A stretch of 33,165 bases of DNA. Source: an uncultured Clostridia bacterium. Its GTDB lineage: Bacteria > Bacillota > Clostridia > Oscillospirales > QAKW01. Position 1 is the first letter of the stretch. Each line of letters opens with the position of its first letter. The position numbers and the translations under genes are program-made. The stretch is from positions 1 through 33,165 of the forward strand of contig CANQVN010000006.1 in the NCBI GenBank assembly GCA_947627315.1. Reading direction: 5' to 3'. The notes beneath the pieces were generated by a model. The model made no database searches. It was not told where the DNA came from and was given only the letters and a program-made list of their open reading frames with translations. Shown one piece after another: positions 1-7,758 of the stretch.

Positions 1-1354
1 CATAGCGGACGACGATCCGCTGAAGGTCGGAACAATGCTTCGGGGAATACCTGTTTTGGGCAAGACGGACGACGTGCCGCGGCTTGTAACGGAGCGCGGT
101 ATAGACACTATAATAATCGCGATACCCTCCGCCTCGCCGGAGCAGATATCCCGCATCGCGGGCGTCTGCACGCAGACCGACTGCGCGGTTAAAATCCTGC
201 CGTCGATATCCAAAATCATAAGCGGGGGCGCGGGATTTTTACAGTCGATGAAAAATATAAATATGGAAGACCTGCTCGGCAGAGCGCCCATTCAGGTGGA
301 TACCACCGCGGTGCGGGAGATGATAACGGACAAGGTCTGCCTTGTGACGGGCGGCGGCGGCTCGATAGGCTCGGAGCTGTGCCGACAGATAATGGAGTAC
401 CACCCGCGGCTTTTGGTCATTGTCGACATCTACGAGAACAACGCCTACGACATTCAGCAGGAGCTAAAGCTGAAATACGGCGCGGGTCTGCCGCTCAGGG
501 TGGAGATAGCGTCGGTGCGCGACTTTGACAAGCTGGATTTGATTTTCGAGCGGTACAAGCCGCAGCTTGTCTTCCACGCCGCGGCGCACAAGCACGTGCC
601 GCTGATGGAATACTCGGCGGAGGAAGCGGTCAAAAACAACGTCGCGGGTACTTATAACGCGGCAAAGCTTGCGATAAAGCACGGCGTGTCCCGCTTTCTG
701 CTCATTTCGACCGACAAGGCGGTAAACCCGACAAACGTGATGGGCGCGACAAAGCGCTGCTGTGAAAAGGTGATAAAGTTCCTTTCGGAGCAGGACACCG
801 ACACCGTTTTCGTGACGGTGCGGTTCGGCAACGTGCTGGGTTCAAACGGCTCGGTCGTGCCGCTGTTTGAAAAGCAGATTGAAAGCGGCGGACCCATCAC
901 CATCACCCACCCCGACATCACACGGTATTTTATGACGATACCGGAGGCGGTGTCGCTCGTACTCCAGGCGGAGACGCGGGCGCAGTCGGGGCAGATATTC
1001 GTGCTGGATATGGGCAAGCCGGTGAAAATCGTAACGCTTGCCGAAAACCTGATTAAAATGCACGGACTGACGCCGGGCAAGGACATAAAGATAGAGTTTA
1101 TCGGTCTGCGCGAGGGCGAAAAGCTGTTTGAGGAGCTGCGGCTGGACGAGGAGCAGGTGATGCCGACCTATAACGAAAAGATATTCATCGGCAGCCATAT
1201 CGACATCCCCGCCGACTTTGAAAGTCAGCTTGAAAAGCTGTTTTCCCTTGCGGAGCTTAACGACGGCGACGGCGTTATTTCACAGCTTCAGACGATTTGC
1301 AGCACATTTGTTCCGGACAGGCGCGTTCACCCCGCCTGCCGTACCGACGCGTGA
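1..1354 (+). CDS. CapD-type nucleoside-diphosphate sugar 4,6-dehydratase/epimerase (5' partial)
   Basis: The frame is open from the window edge (it reads upstream of the first ATG at 35), so the gene begins outside and only its C-terminal part is seen. The visible part has the end of a CoA-binding-like domain, a Rossmann domain with the NAD-binding glycine motif VTGGGGSIGSE (about residues 104-114 counted from the ATG at 35), and the STDKAVNPTNVMGATKR signature. That signature marks the UDP-GlcNAc 4,6-dehydratase/CapD family, which uses Met in place of the usual Tyr of the SDR triad. Family members normally have an N-terminal membrane region with several helices; that part would lie upstream. 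Likely role: making a dehydrated nucleotide sugar for capsule, glycoprotein or exopolysaccharide. The exact substrate cannot be read from sequence. tyrS follows after 26 bp. Confidence 0.9.
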   Translation, partial: IADDDPLKVGTMLRGIPVLGKTDDVPRLVTERGIDTIIIAIPSASPEQISRIAGVCTQTDCAVKILPSISKIISGGAGFLQSMKNINMEDLLGRAPIQVDTTAVREMITDKVCLVTGGGGSIGSELCRQIMEYHPRLLVIVDIYENNAYDIQQELKLKYGAGLPLRVEIASVRDFDKLDLIFERYKPQLVFHAAAHKHVPLMEYSAEEAVKNNVAGTYNAAKLAIKHGVSRFLLISTDKAVNPTNVMGATKRCCEKVIKFLSEQDTDTVFVTVRFGNVLGSNGSVVPLFEKQIESGGPITITHPDITRYFMTIPEAVSLVLQAETRAQSGQIFVLDMGKPVKIVTLAENLIKMHGLTPGKDIKIEFIGLREGEKLFEELRLDEEQVMPTYNEKIFIGSHIDIPADFESQLEKLFSLAELNDGDGVISQLQTICSTFVPDRRVHPACRTDA

Positions 1355-1380
1355 GCGTATATATTAAATAGAGGAAAAAT

Positions 1381-2589
1381 ATGAAAATTTACGACGAGCT
1401 GGTGGCGCGCGGGCTTATCGCGCAGGTCACCGACGAAAAAGAGATACGGGAGCTTATCGACAACGGGCGCGCCACCTTTTACATCGGCTTTGATCCGACG
1501 GCGGACTCGCTTCACGTCGGGCATTTTATGGCTCTCTGCCTTATGAAGCGGCTTCAGGCGGCGGGCAACCGCCCGATAGCCCTTCTGGGCGGCGGCACCG
1601 GTATGGTGGGCGACCCCTCGGGGCGCACCGATATGCGAAAGATGCTGACGGCGGAGGATATCGCGCACAATATCGAGCGGTTCAAGGTGCAGATGAGCCG
1701 GTTTATCGACTTTGGCGAGGGCAAGGCGCTGATGGTAAACAACGCCGACTGGCTGATGGGGCTAAACTACGTCGACCTGCTCCGGGAGGTCGGCTCCTGT
1801 TTTTCGGTAAACAATATGCTGCGCGCCGAGTGTTACAGGCAGAGGATGGAAAAAGGGCTTTCGTTTCTCGAGTTCAACTATATGATAATGCAGAGCTACG
1901 ACTTTTACCATCTTTTCCGCGAGTACGGCTGCAATATGCAGTTCGGCGGCGACGACCAGTGGTCGAATATGCTGGGCGGCACAGAGCTTATCCGCAAAAA
2001 GCTGGGGCGGGACGCGTACGCTATGACAATCACTCTGCTTTTGAACTCCGAGGGCAAAAAGATGGGCAAAACCGCCTCCGGCGCGGTGTGGCTCGACCCC
2101 GATAAAACAAGCCCGTACGAGTTTTACCAGTACTGGCGCAACGTTGCGGACAGCGACGTTATGCGCTGCATTCGGATGCTGACCTTTCTGCCGCTGGAGC
2201 AGATAGACGAGATGGACAAATGGGAGGGTGCCGACCTCAACCGGGCAAAGGAGATTCTGGCTTACGAGCTGACGTCGCTCGTCCACGGTAAGGACGAGGC
2301 GGAGCGCGCGCAGAAAACGGCGAAAACCCTCTTTTCGGGCGGCGCGGAAAGCGCCGATATGCCGAAGGCGGAAATTGAGTTTTTTGACGGTATGACGATA
2401 CTTGATATTATGATATCGGGCAAAATCGCGCCCTCAAAGTCGGAGGCGCGGCGGCTTGTAACACAGGGCGGCGTGACGCTGGGCGAGGACAAGGTGACAG
2501 ACCCTGCCGCCGCTTTTACCAAAGAGCAGCTTTCCGGCGCGGTTCTTAAAAAAGGGAAAAAGAATTTTTACAAGCTTGTGATAAAGTAA
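1381..2589 (+). CDS. tyrS: Tyrosyl-tRNA synthetase
   Basis: A class I aminoacyl-tRNA synthetase of 402 residues, the normal length for bacterial TyrS, charging tRNA-Tyr with tyrosine in the cytoplasm. The HIGH motif appears as HVGH at residues 45-48. The KMSKS loop is KMGKT near residue 227, as in many TyrS of this subfamily. An FGGDDQWSN tyrosine/adenylate-site segment lies between them. The C-terminal part (about 335-402) is an S4 RNA-binding domain (PSKSEARRLVTQGGV). The ATG at 1381 follows GAGG in the short gap. No T-box leader fits in the 26 bp upstream, so if T-box control exists it must lie upstream of the preceding gene. An intrinsic terminator follows at 2598. Confidence 0.97.
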   Translation: MKIYDELVARGLIAQVTDEKEIRELIDNGRATFYIGFDPTADSLHVGHFMALCLMKRLQAAGNRPIALLGGGTGMVGDPSGRTDMRKMLTAEDIAHNIERFKVQMSRFIDFGEGKALMVNNADWLMGLNYVDLLREVGSCFSVNNMLRAECYRQRMEKGLSFLEFNYMIMQSYDFYHLFREYGCNMQFGGDDQWSNMLGGTELIRKKLGRDAYAMTITLLLNSEGKKMGKTASGAVWLDPDKTSPYEFYQYWRNVADSDVMRCIRMLTFLPLEQIDEMDKWEGADLNRAKEILAYELTSLVHGKDEAERAQKTAKTLFSGGAESADMPKAEIEFFDGMTILDIMISGKIAPSKSEARRLVTQGGVTLGEDKVTDPAAAFTKEQLSGAVLKKGKKNFYKLVIK

Positions 2590-2597
2590 CTTACATG

Positions 2598-2624
2598 CCC
2601 CGCAGACTTTGTCTGCGGGGTTTT
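2598..2624 (+). terminator. Intrinsic terminator after tyrS
   Basis: Perfect 10-bp stem (CCCCGCAGAC with GTCTGCGGGG), TTT loop, followed by TTTT. It starts 8 bp after the tyrS stop and separates tyrS from the sporulation genes. Confidence 0.9.
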
Positions 2625-2625
2625 G

Positions 2626-2654
2626 GCATATATAAAAGCGTGTACGCATATACT
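2626..2654 (+). promoter_or_regulatory. Sigma-E-like sporulation promoter for the spoIVFA/spoIVFB-like pair
   Basis: GCATATA at 2626-2632 and CATATACT at 2647-2654 are separated by exactly 14 bp. The Bacillus sigma-E consensus is about KMATATT, 14 bp, CATACAnT. The match is close in both boxes and exact in spacing. It lies between the tyrS terminator and the M23 gene start at 2681. In B. subtilis the spoIVF operon is a sigma-E operon, so location and sequence agree. Confidence 0.65.
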
Positions 2655-2680
2655 TTCAAAAAAGCCAAGGATGTGATTTT

Positions 2681-3451
2681 ATGGAGCAGTACACGCACGG
2701 CAGCTTTCGCGAGCTGCGGGAGGAGATGCTTCGCGCGCGCAGACAGCGGCGGGGCAGTATTTTGATAACGCTGCTTATAATCGCCCTGTTTGCGGCGGCG
2801 GGACTGTTTTACGTAAAGACGGCGCAGCCCGCGCTGTGGAACAAGGCGGCGGCATATGTAAAAGACGCGGCGGCGGGCGGCAAAAGTCTTGAAACGATAA
2901 GCCGCGCGCTGTTCGGAAAGGCAAAAAATCAACAGCAGGCGGAGACGGAAAACAAGACGGGCGAGTCGGGAGATATGCTGCTGACGGCAGACAACCTGAC
3001 CTTTAACTACATATCCGAGCCTGTGCGCTGCGACCTTTTAGGCGGCGGGAAAGCCGCCGTCTCCCCGCCCGTTGTCGGCGCGACGGTGACGTCCGACTTC
3101 GGCGCGAGAACAGACCCGGTGACAGGAGAGGCGGACGCCGGACACCACGGCGTCGACCTTGCGGCGCCGGTCGGCAGCGACATTTTTGCCTATGCCGACG
3201 GCGTTGTCGCCGAGACGGGAGAAAGCGAAATCTACGGCAACTACGTACTTATCGACCACGGCGGCGGACTGAATACGTTTTACGGTCATATGTCAAAGGT
3301 GACAGTGTCAAAGGGCGAGAGCGTCGCCGCGGGCGACAGCATCGGCGTTATCGGTTCGACCGGCAAAAGCACAGGCACTCACCTGCATTTCGAGATGAGA
3401 TATGACGGTGAAAGAGTCGACCCTATGCCATACATATATGAAAAAATATAG
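2681..3451 (+). CDS. Membrane-anchored M23 (LytM) peptidase-domain protein, SpoIVFA-like
   Basis: 256 residues: a basic cytoplasmic N-terminus, one membrane helix at about residues 26-46, a linker, and a LytM/M23 domain from about 130. The zinc site looks intact, with HHGVD near residue 154 and HLHFE near 234. In B. subtilis SpoIVFA (also LytM-like) is a forespore outer-membrane protein that holds and regulates the SpoIVFB protease. The gene overlaps an M50 protease gene, and a sigma-E-like promoter precedes it; together these favour SpoIVFA over a SpoIIQ-type or wall-lytic enzyme. An intact metal site is worth noting because the SpoIVFA role does not require hydrolysis. Ribosome binding site AAGGA at about 2668. 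Confidence 0.8.
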   Translation: MEQYTHGSFRELREEMLRARRQRRGSILITLLIIALFAAAGLFYVKTAQPALWNKAAAYVKDAAAGGKSLETISRALFGKAKNQQQAETENKTGESGDMLLTADNLTFNYISEPVRCDLLGGGKAAVSPPVVGATVTSDFGARTDPVTGEADAGHHGVDLAAPVGSDIFAYADGVVAETGESEIYGNYVLIDHGGGLNTFYGHMSKVTVSKGESVAAGDSIGVIGSTGKSTGTHLHFEMRYDGERVDPMPYIYEKI

Positions 3452-4025
3452 CATTTCGCCGCTGACAGTTATGATTGTCGCGGCGTTTATCGTTATTGAC
3501 GGGAGCTGGTTTTCGCTGTATACCGCCGCCTGCGCGCTGTGGCACGAGCTGGCGCATATCGCGGCGGTGAAAATCGCGGGCGGCGCGCTGCGCTCCTTTT
3601 CGGTGCGGCGGTTCGGCATGGGCATAAAAACGGACGCGCTGAGCTATCGCGCCGAGGCGGGCGTCGCCCTCGCAGGTCCGCTTGCAAGCCTTTTGGCGGC
3701 GGGCGTTTTTATGGTCACAGCCCGCTGCTTTTGCTTTAACGAAACGACGGTGTTTCTGTTTTTTTCAAACCTCGCTCTTTTCTGCCTTAACATACTGCCG
3801 ATATTCCCGCTGGACGGCGGCAGGGCGCTGCGCGCGATACTGCTGTCCCGCATTTCTTACGGGCGGGCGATGGCGGTATCAAAGGCGATATCGGTTATTT
3901 TTTTGTTGCCTCTTTGCACGCTGTCTGTTATAATACTTGTAAAGACGGGCTACAACCTGTCGCTGCTTATTATCTGCATCTATCTTGCGGTGCTGTTGAC
4001 TGGAGCTGTAAAAAATGAAAATTGA
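3438..4025 (+). CDS. spoIVFB: M50 site-2 protease, SpoIVFB-like
   Basis: A polytopic intramembrane metalloprotease of about 195 residues. Zinc ligands are visible as HELAH near residue 36 and the C-terminal Asp in NILPIFPLDGGRAL near residue 125. Several hydrophobic helices surround them. In Bacillus SpoIVFB cleaves pro-sigma-K in the mother cell. I chose ATG 3438 (MKKYSIS) because the earlier ATG at 3402 adds residues that are only the shadow of the upstream gene. The coding sequence overlaps the M23 gene by 14 bp, which fits translational coupling. The pair plus the sigma-E-like promoter supports the sporulation role. Other M50 proteases of this size exist, so the substrate is inferred. Confidence 0.8.
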   Translation: MKKYSISPLTVMIVAAFIVIDGSWFSLYTAACALWHELAHIAAVKIAGGALRSFSVRRFGMGIKTDALSYRAEAGVALAGPLASLLAAGVFMVTARCFCFNETTVFLFFSNLALFCLNILPIFPLDGGRALRAILLSRISYGRAMAVSKAISVIFLLPLCTLSVIILVKTGYNLSLLIICIYLAVLLTGAVKNEN

Positions 4026-5865
4026 TATGCAAAGCCTGCACAGGCTGCTTTTGACCGTGCAAAAGCCCGCCCGCTACACCGGCGGCGAGCTTTACGAGTG
4101 CGTCAAGGACGAAAAGGACGTGACCGTCCGCTTTGCGTTCTGCTTTCCCGATATTTACGACATTGCCATGTCCTGTCTCGGTTACAGGATACTTTACGGC
4201 GCGATAAACAGCGTCGACAGGTTCTGGTGCGAGCGGGTGATGCAGCCGTGGGACGACTTTGAGCAGGCGCTCACGCAGAACAAAATCCCGCTTTACTCGC
4301 TGGAGAGCAAAACGCCGCTTTGCGACTTTGACATTATCGCCTTTACCTTGCAGTATGAGATGTGCTACACCACCGCCCTTAATATGCTGCGCCTCGGCGG
4401 TGTGCCGCTTTTTTCGCGTGAGCGGAAAGGGCTTCATAACCTTGTTATCGCGGGCGGACCGTGCGCCTGCAACCCCGAGCCGCTATGCGACTTTATCGAC
4501 CTGTTCTGCATAGGCGAGGGCGAAAGCCAGCTTGTCGAGCTGTGCGAGCTTTATGAAAAGGCAAAAAACGAGGGCTGGGACAAGCACGCCTTTCTTGTCG
4601 CGGCGACAAAAATCACCGGGATATACGCGCCCGCGCTCTACCGTGCGGAATATAACGAAGACGGCACGCTGCGCTCGTTTGAGCCTGTAGAGGAGGGCGT
4701 GCCCCGCCGCGTGACAAAGCGGATAGAGCAGGACCTTGACAGTATGTATTTTCCCGAAAAGCAGATAGTGCCTTATATCGACGTCGTACACGACCGGGTG
4801 ACAATCGAGCTGTTTCGCGGCTGTATCCGCGGCTGCCGCTTCTGTCAGGCGGGTATGCTCAACCGCCCGCTTCGCTACAAGAGCGTCGACACGCTGGTGC
4901 GGCAGGCGGACACGCTGCTTGAGGCGACGGGACACGACCAGCTTTCGCTCTGCTCGCTCTCGTCAAGCGACTATCCCGAAATAGAGTGTCTTGCGGACAG
5001 GCTGCTTGCTCTCACCGAGCCGAAAAAGATACATCTTTCGATGCCGTCGCTGCGGGTGGATAATTTCCCCAAGGAGCTTGCCGAAAAGATAACCCGCGTC
5101 AAAAAATCGACCTTTACCTTCGCGCCGGAGGCGGGAAGTCAGCGTCTGAGGGACGTTATAAACAAAAACGTGACGGCGCAGGATATCGACCGGGGCTGTA
5201 AGATGGCGTTTGAAAACGGCAACACCTCGGTAAAGCTGTATTTTATGACGGGGCTTCCCACCGAGACGGATGAGGATATTTGCGCGATAGCGGAGCTTTC
5301 GGCGCACGTTGTCGACCTGTTTTTCTCGACCGATAAGTCAAAACGCAGCAGGCGGGTGTCCATCACCTCGTCCGCGTCGATTTTCGTGCCAAAGCCGTTC
5401 ACTCCGTTCCAGTGGGAGGCGCAGGACACGCCCGCCCGCTCGCTTGAAAAGCAGGCGCTGCTCCGCGAGAGGTTTTCCGGCGTCCGCGCGGGGATTGCGA
5501 CCCACGAGCCGTATATGTCCGAGATGGAGGCGGTGCTGGCGCGCGGCGACAGGCGGCTGGGCGCCGTTTTATACGAGCTTGCAAAGGAGCATGACAAGCT
5601 TTCGGCGTGGGACGAGTTTTTTGACAGGGAGCGCTGGGAGCGCGCCTTTGAAAAAGCGGGGGTGGACAGAGACTTTTACGCCCACCGCAAGCGTGAGTTT
5701 TCGGAGCTTCTGCCCTGGGACTTTATAGACGTCGGGGTGACCAAGGCGTTTTTGCAAAGGGAGGCGGAGCGCGCGGCAAAGGGCGTCACCACCAAAAACT
5801 GCCGCGAGGGCTGCGCCGGCTGCGGCGCATCCTTACTGCTTGAGAAAGGAAAATGCCATGGATAA
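4015..5865 (+). CDS. B12-binding-like radical SAM protein (TIGR03960 type)
   Basis: 616 residues. The N-terminal third looks like a B12-binding-type Rossmann region. The radical SAM cluster motif is GCIRGCRFCQAG with Cys at about 270, 274 and 277 (CxxxCxxC). The C-terminus is cysteine-rich (NCREGCAGCGAS), as in the family that travels with a DUF2344 partner. The next gene is that partner. The target is not known; in many Firmicutes the pair sits near ribonuclease G and ribosomal genes rplU/rpmA, suggesting a link to RNA or ribosome modification, but those genes are not in this window. It overlaps the M50 gene by 11 bp and the DUF2344 gene by 8 bp. Confidence 0.9.
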   Translation: MKIDMQSLHRLLLTVQKPARYTGGELYECVKDEKDVTVRFAFCFPDIYDIAMSCLGYRILYGAINSVDRFWCERVMQPWDDFEQALTQNKIPLYSLESKTPLCDFDIIAFTLQYEMCYTTALNMLRLGGVPLFSRERKGLHNLVIAGGPCACNPEPLCDFIDLFCIGEGESQLVELCELYEKAKNEGWDKHAFLVAATKITGIYAPALYRAEYNEDGTLRSFEPVEEGVPRRVTKRIEQDLDSMYFPEKQIVPYIDVVHDRVTIELFRGCIRGCRFCQAGMLNRPLRYKSVDTLVRQADTLLEATGHDQLSLCSLSSSDYPEIECLADRLLALTEPKKIHLSMPSLRVDNFPKELAEKITRVKKSTFTFAPEAGSQRLRDVINKNVTAQDIDRGCKMAFENGNTSVKLYFMTGLPTETDEDICAIAELSAHVVDLFFSTDKSKRSRRVSITSSASIFVPKPFTPFQWEAQDTPARSLEKQALLRERFSGVRAGIATHEPYMSEMEAVLARGDRRLGAVLYELAKEHDKLSAWDEFFDRERWERAFEKAGVDRDFYAHRKREFSELLPWDFIDVGVTKAFLQREAERAAKGVTTKNCREGCAGCGASLLLEKGKCHG

Positions 5866-6508
5866 ATACGTTCCCTTTTACGAGCTGCGCGCCGTGTTTG
5901 AAAAAACGGGCGCGGCGAAGTATTTTTCACATCTCGACCTTACCCGCGCCGTCTCCCGCGCGCTGCGCCGCTCCAAGCTCGATTTGTGGTTCAGCGAGGG
6001 CTTTACGCCCCGCCCGCACCTTGTTTTCACGCCTCCCCTGCCGCTCGGCAGCGAGAGCGTATGCGAGCTTATGGACTTTCGCTTAAAGCTCGGCTCGCCG
6101 TTTGATAAATCCGCGTTTGTCGCGTCATTTCCGCCCGCGCTGCGCGTTTTGGACGTGTATGAGCCCGAGACAAAGCTTAAAGACATAGCCTTTGCCCGCT
6201 ATGAGCTTGATGTTGAAACAAGCTGTGAAAAAGACGCGGCGGACGCGCTTTTTTCAAAGCCGGTGATACTGCTTAAAAAGACAAAACGGAGCGAGACCGA
6301 AACCGATATAACAAAATTTATAAAGACTCTTGACATTACGTCAAATTGTGGTATTATACACATAGACGCGACTCTTTGCTGCTCCGCGGATATGACCTTA
6401 AGCCCCGCCTACCTTGTGTCGGCGCTCAAAAGCGCGGGGTATGAGGCGCAGGCTTTATCCGTAAGGCGCACTGCGTTTTTTGACAGGCAGATGAATCTAT
6501 TCGTCTAA
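5858..6508 (+). CDS. DUF2344 radical SAM-associated protein (TIGR03936 type)
   Basis: 216 residues from ATG 5858, chosen because GAAAGGA at 5844-5850 sits at good spacing; an in-frame TTG at 5840 lies before that site. The motif run KYFSHLDLTRAVSRALRRS followed by FSEGFTPRPHL is characteristic of DUF2344. The family is found beside or fused to the TIGR03960 radical SAM protein, and here the two overlap by 8 bp. Function is undetermined. It probably acts with the radical SAM enzyme as a binding or substrate-presenting partner (inference). It is the last gene of the run that begins at the sigma-E-like promoter, although the radical SAM pair could have its own promoter inside the M50 gene. Confidence 0.88.
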   Translation: MDKYVPFYELRAVFEKTGAAKYFSHLDLTRAVSRALRRSKLDLWFSEGFTPRPHLVFTPPLPLGSESVCELMDFRLKLGSPFDKSAFVASFPPALRVLDVYEPETKLKDIAFARYELDVETSCEKDAADALFSKPVILLKKTKRSETETDITKFIKTLDITSNCGIIHIDATLCCSADMTLSPAYLVSALKSAGYEAQALSVRRTAFFDRQMNLFV

Positions 6509-6551
6509 AGAGGTAATCGCCGTGAAAACCGCATTTAACGAAAACCGATAC

Positions 6552-6576
6552 AGGCAGGGATAACCCCTGCCTTTTT
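6552..6576 (+). terminator. Intrinsic terminator after the DUF2344 gene
   Basis: 8-bp perfect stem (AGGCAGGG with CCCTGCCT), ATAAC loop, followed by TTTT. It closes the sporulation/radical SAM run before the metallophosphoesterase genes. Confidence 0.85.
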
Positions 6577-6603
6577 GCGTTAATTAAAAAGGGAGGTGCC
6601 GTC

Positions 6604-7757
6604 ATGGAAAATCCGAAGCTTTTGCCCGAGCTAAGGTTTACGCCCGCCGTGTTTGCGGTAAAGGACGAGTATCAGATAATAGTTCTCGCCCGCGCGGAAA
6701 TCGTGTTCTGGGTCACGGTAAACGGAAAGGAGTATTACGACTGGTCAAGCGGGGTATTGCGCTCCGCCGGCTCGCCCCACCGCGTATCGGTGCCGATGAG
6801 CGAGCTTGACGCCGCGCGGGAATACACCGTTCACTACCGCAGGATGGTAGACAGACTTATCGCCTTTTCAACGACCGAGGAGGTGCAAAGCGCGACCTAT
6901 CCCTTTAAGCCGGTAGACCCGAACGGGGATATCAGGCTCTGTCAGGTGGCGGACGTGCTTGCGGTAAAAACGTTCGACAATCTTTCAAATCCCATGAACG
7001 CGGGCGACTTTTTCGGCGAAAATCTCGATCTTCTGGTGTTGAACGGCAACATACAGAACAACAGCGAGCAGACCTTCAAGTTCGACTTTATATACAGGTT
7101 CTGCGACAGACTGGCGCACGGCAACATTCCGATTGTGTTCTCCCGCGGCGAACGCGATATGCGCGGCGCGGCGGCGGAGCTTATGGAGTATTACACGCCG
7201 ACCGACCGCGGGGTAAGCTACTATTCCTTCCGACTTGGCAGTCTCTGGGGACTTGTTCTTGACGCGGCAGAGGATAAGGACGACAGCTGCCCCGAATACG
7301 GGTTTACAAACTGCTGTCACGAGTTTCGGCTTCAGGAGACAAGGTGGCTGCAAAGCGTTATCGACAACGCCCGAAACGAGTATGCCGCGCCGGGCGTGAA
7401 ATACAGGCTTGTCATATCCACAGCCCGTTTTTCTACACACAGGACGCGCCGTATGACATTGAACAGCCGCTTTATACAAAGTGGTGCGAGATGTTAAAGA
7501 AGCATATAAAGCCGCACCTGATGCTGTCGGGTCAGCTGTGCCGCGCCGTCATCGCCCCTGTCGGCGGCGAGCTTGACAGCAAGGGTCAGCCCTGCCCTGC
7601 CGTCATCAGCGGCGAATATATAAGAAACGAGAAAAACAAGAAAATAGACTATCTCGGCGCGGCGGTAACGCTCGCCGGCGATAAAATCAGAATAGATATC
7701 ACAAACAAAGACCGTAATGCGGTAAAAACCGAAATAATAGACGTCATGGAGGTATAA
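6604..7757 (+). pseudogene. Metallophosphoesterase paralogue, metal site lost and frameshifted
   Basis: Strong GGGAGGTG site before ATG 6604. Frame 1 runs to a stop at 7495-7497. Homology with the next gene then continues in the -1 frame, from about 7416 to the stop at 7755-7757. Moving back one base between ATA 7414 and CAC 7419 gives LVIIHSPF, matching LVIVHNPF in the neighbour. The N-terminal beta-sandwich-like domain (1-110) is well kept. In the catalytic domain most ligands are replaced: His119 to Leu, Asp144 to Asn, Asn178 to Glu, His179 to Arg, and the final GHIH becomes GQLC. Asp117 and Asp180 remain. It is therefore not a working phosphoesterase even if full-length protein is made. 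It could be a decaying copy, a pseudoenzyme with a sequencing error, or a frameshift-controlled gene. Only 1 bp separates it from the intact copy. Confidence 0.75.
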
Positions 7758-7758
7758 T

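Noticed and set aside
1355-1380. Possible T-box leader for tyrS
   Set aside because: The 26-bp gap is far too short for a T-box, and no specifier stem or antiterminator is visible.
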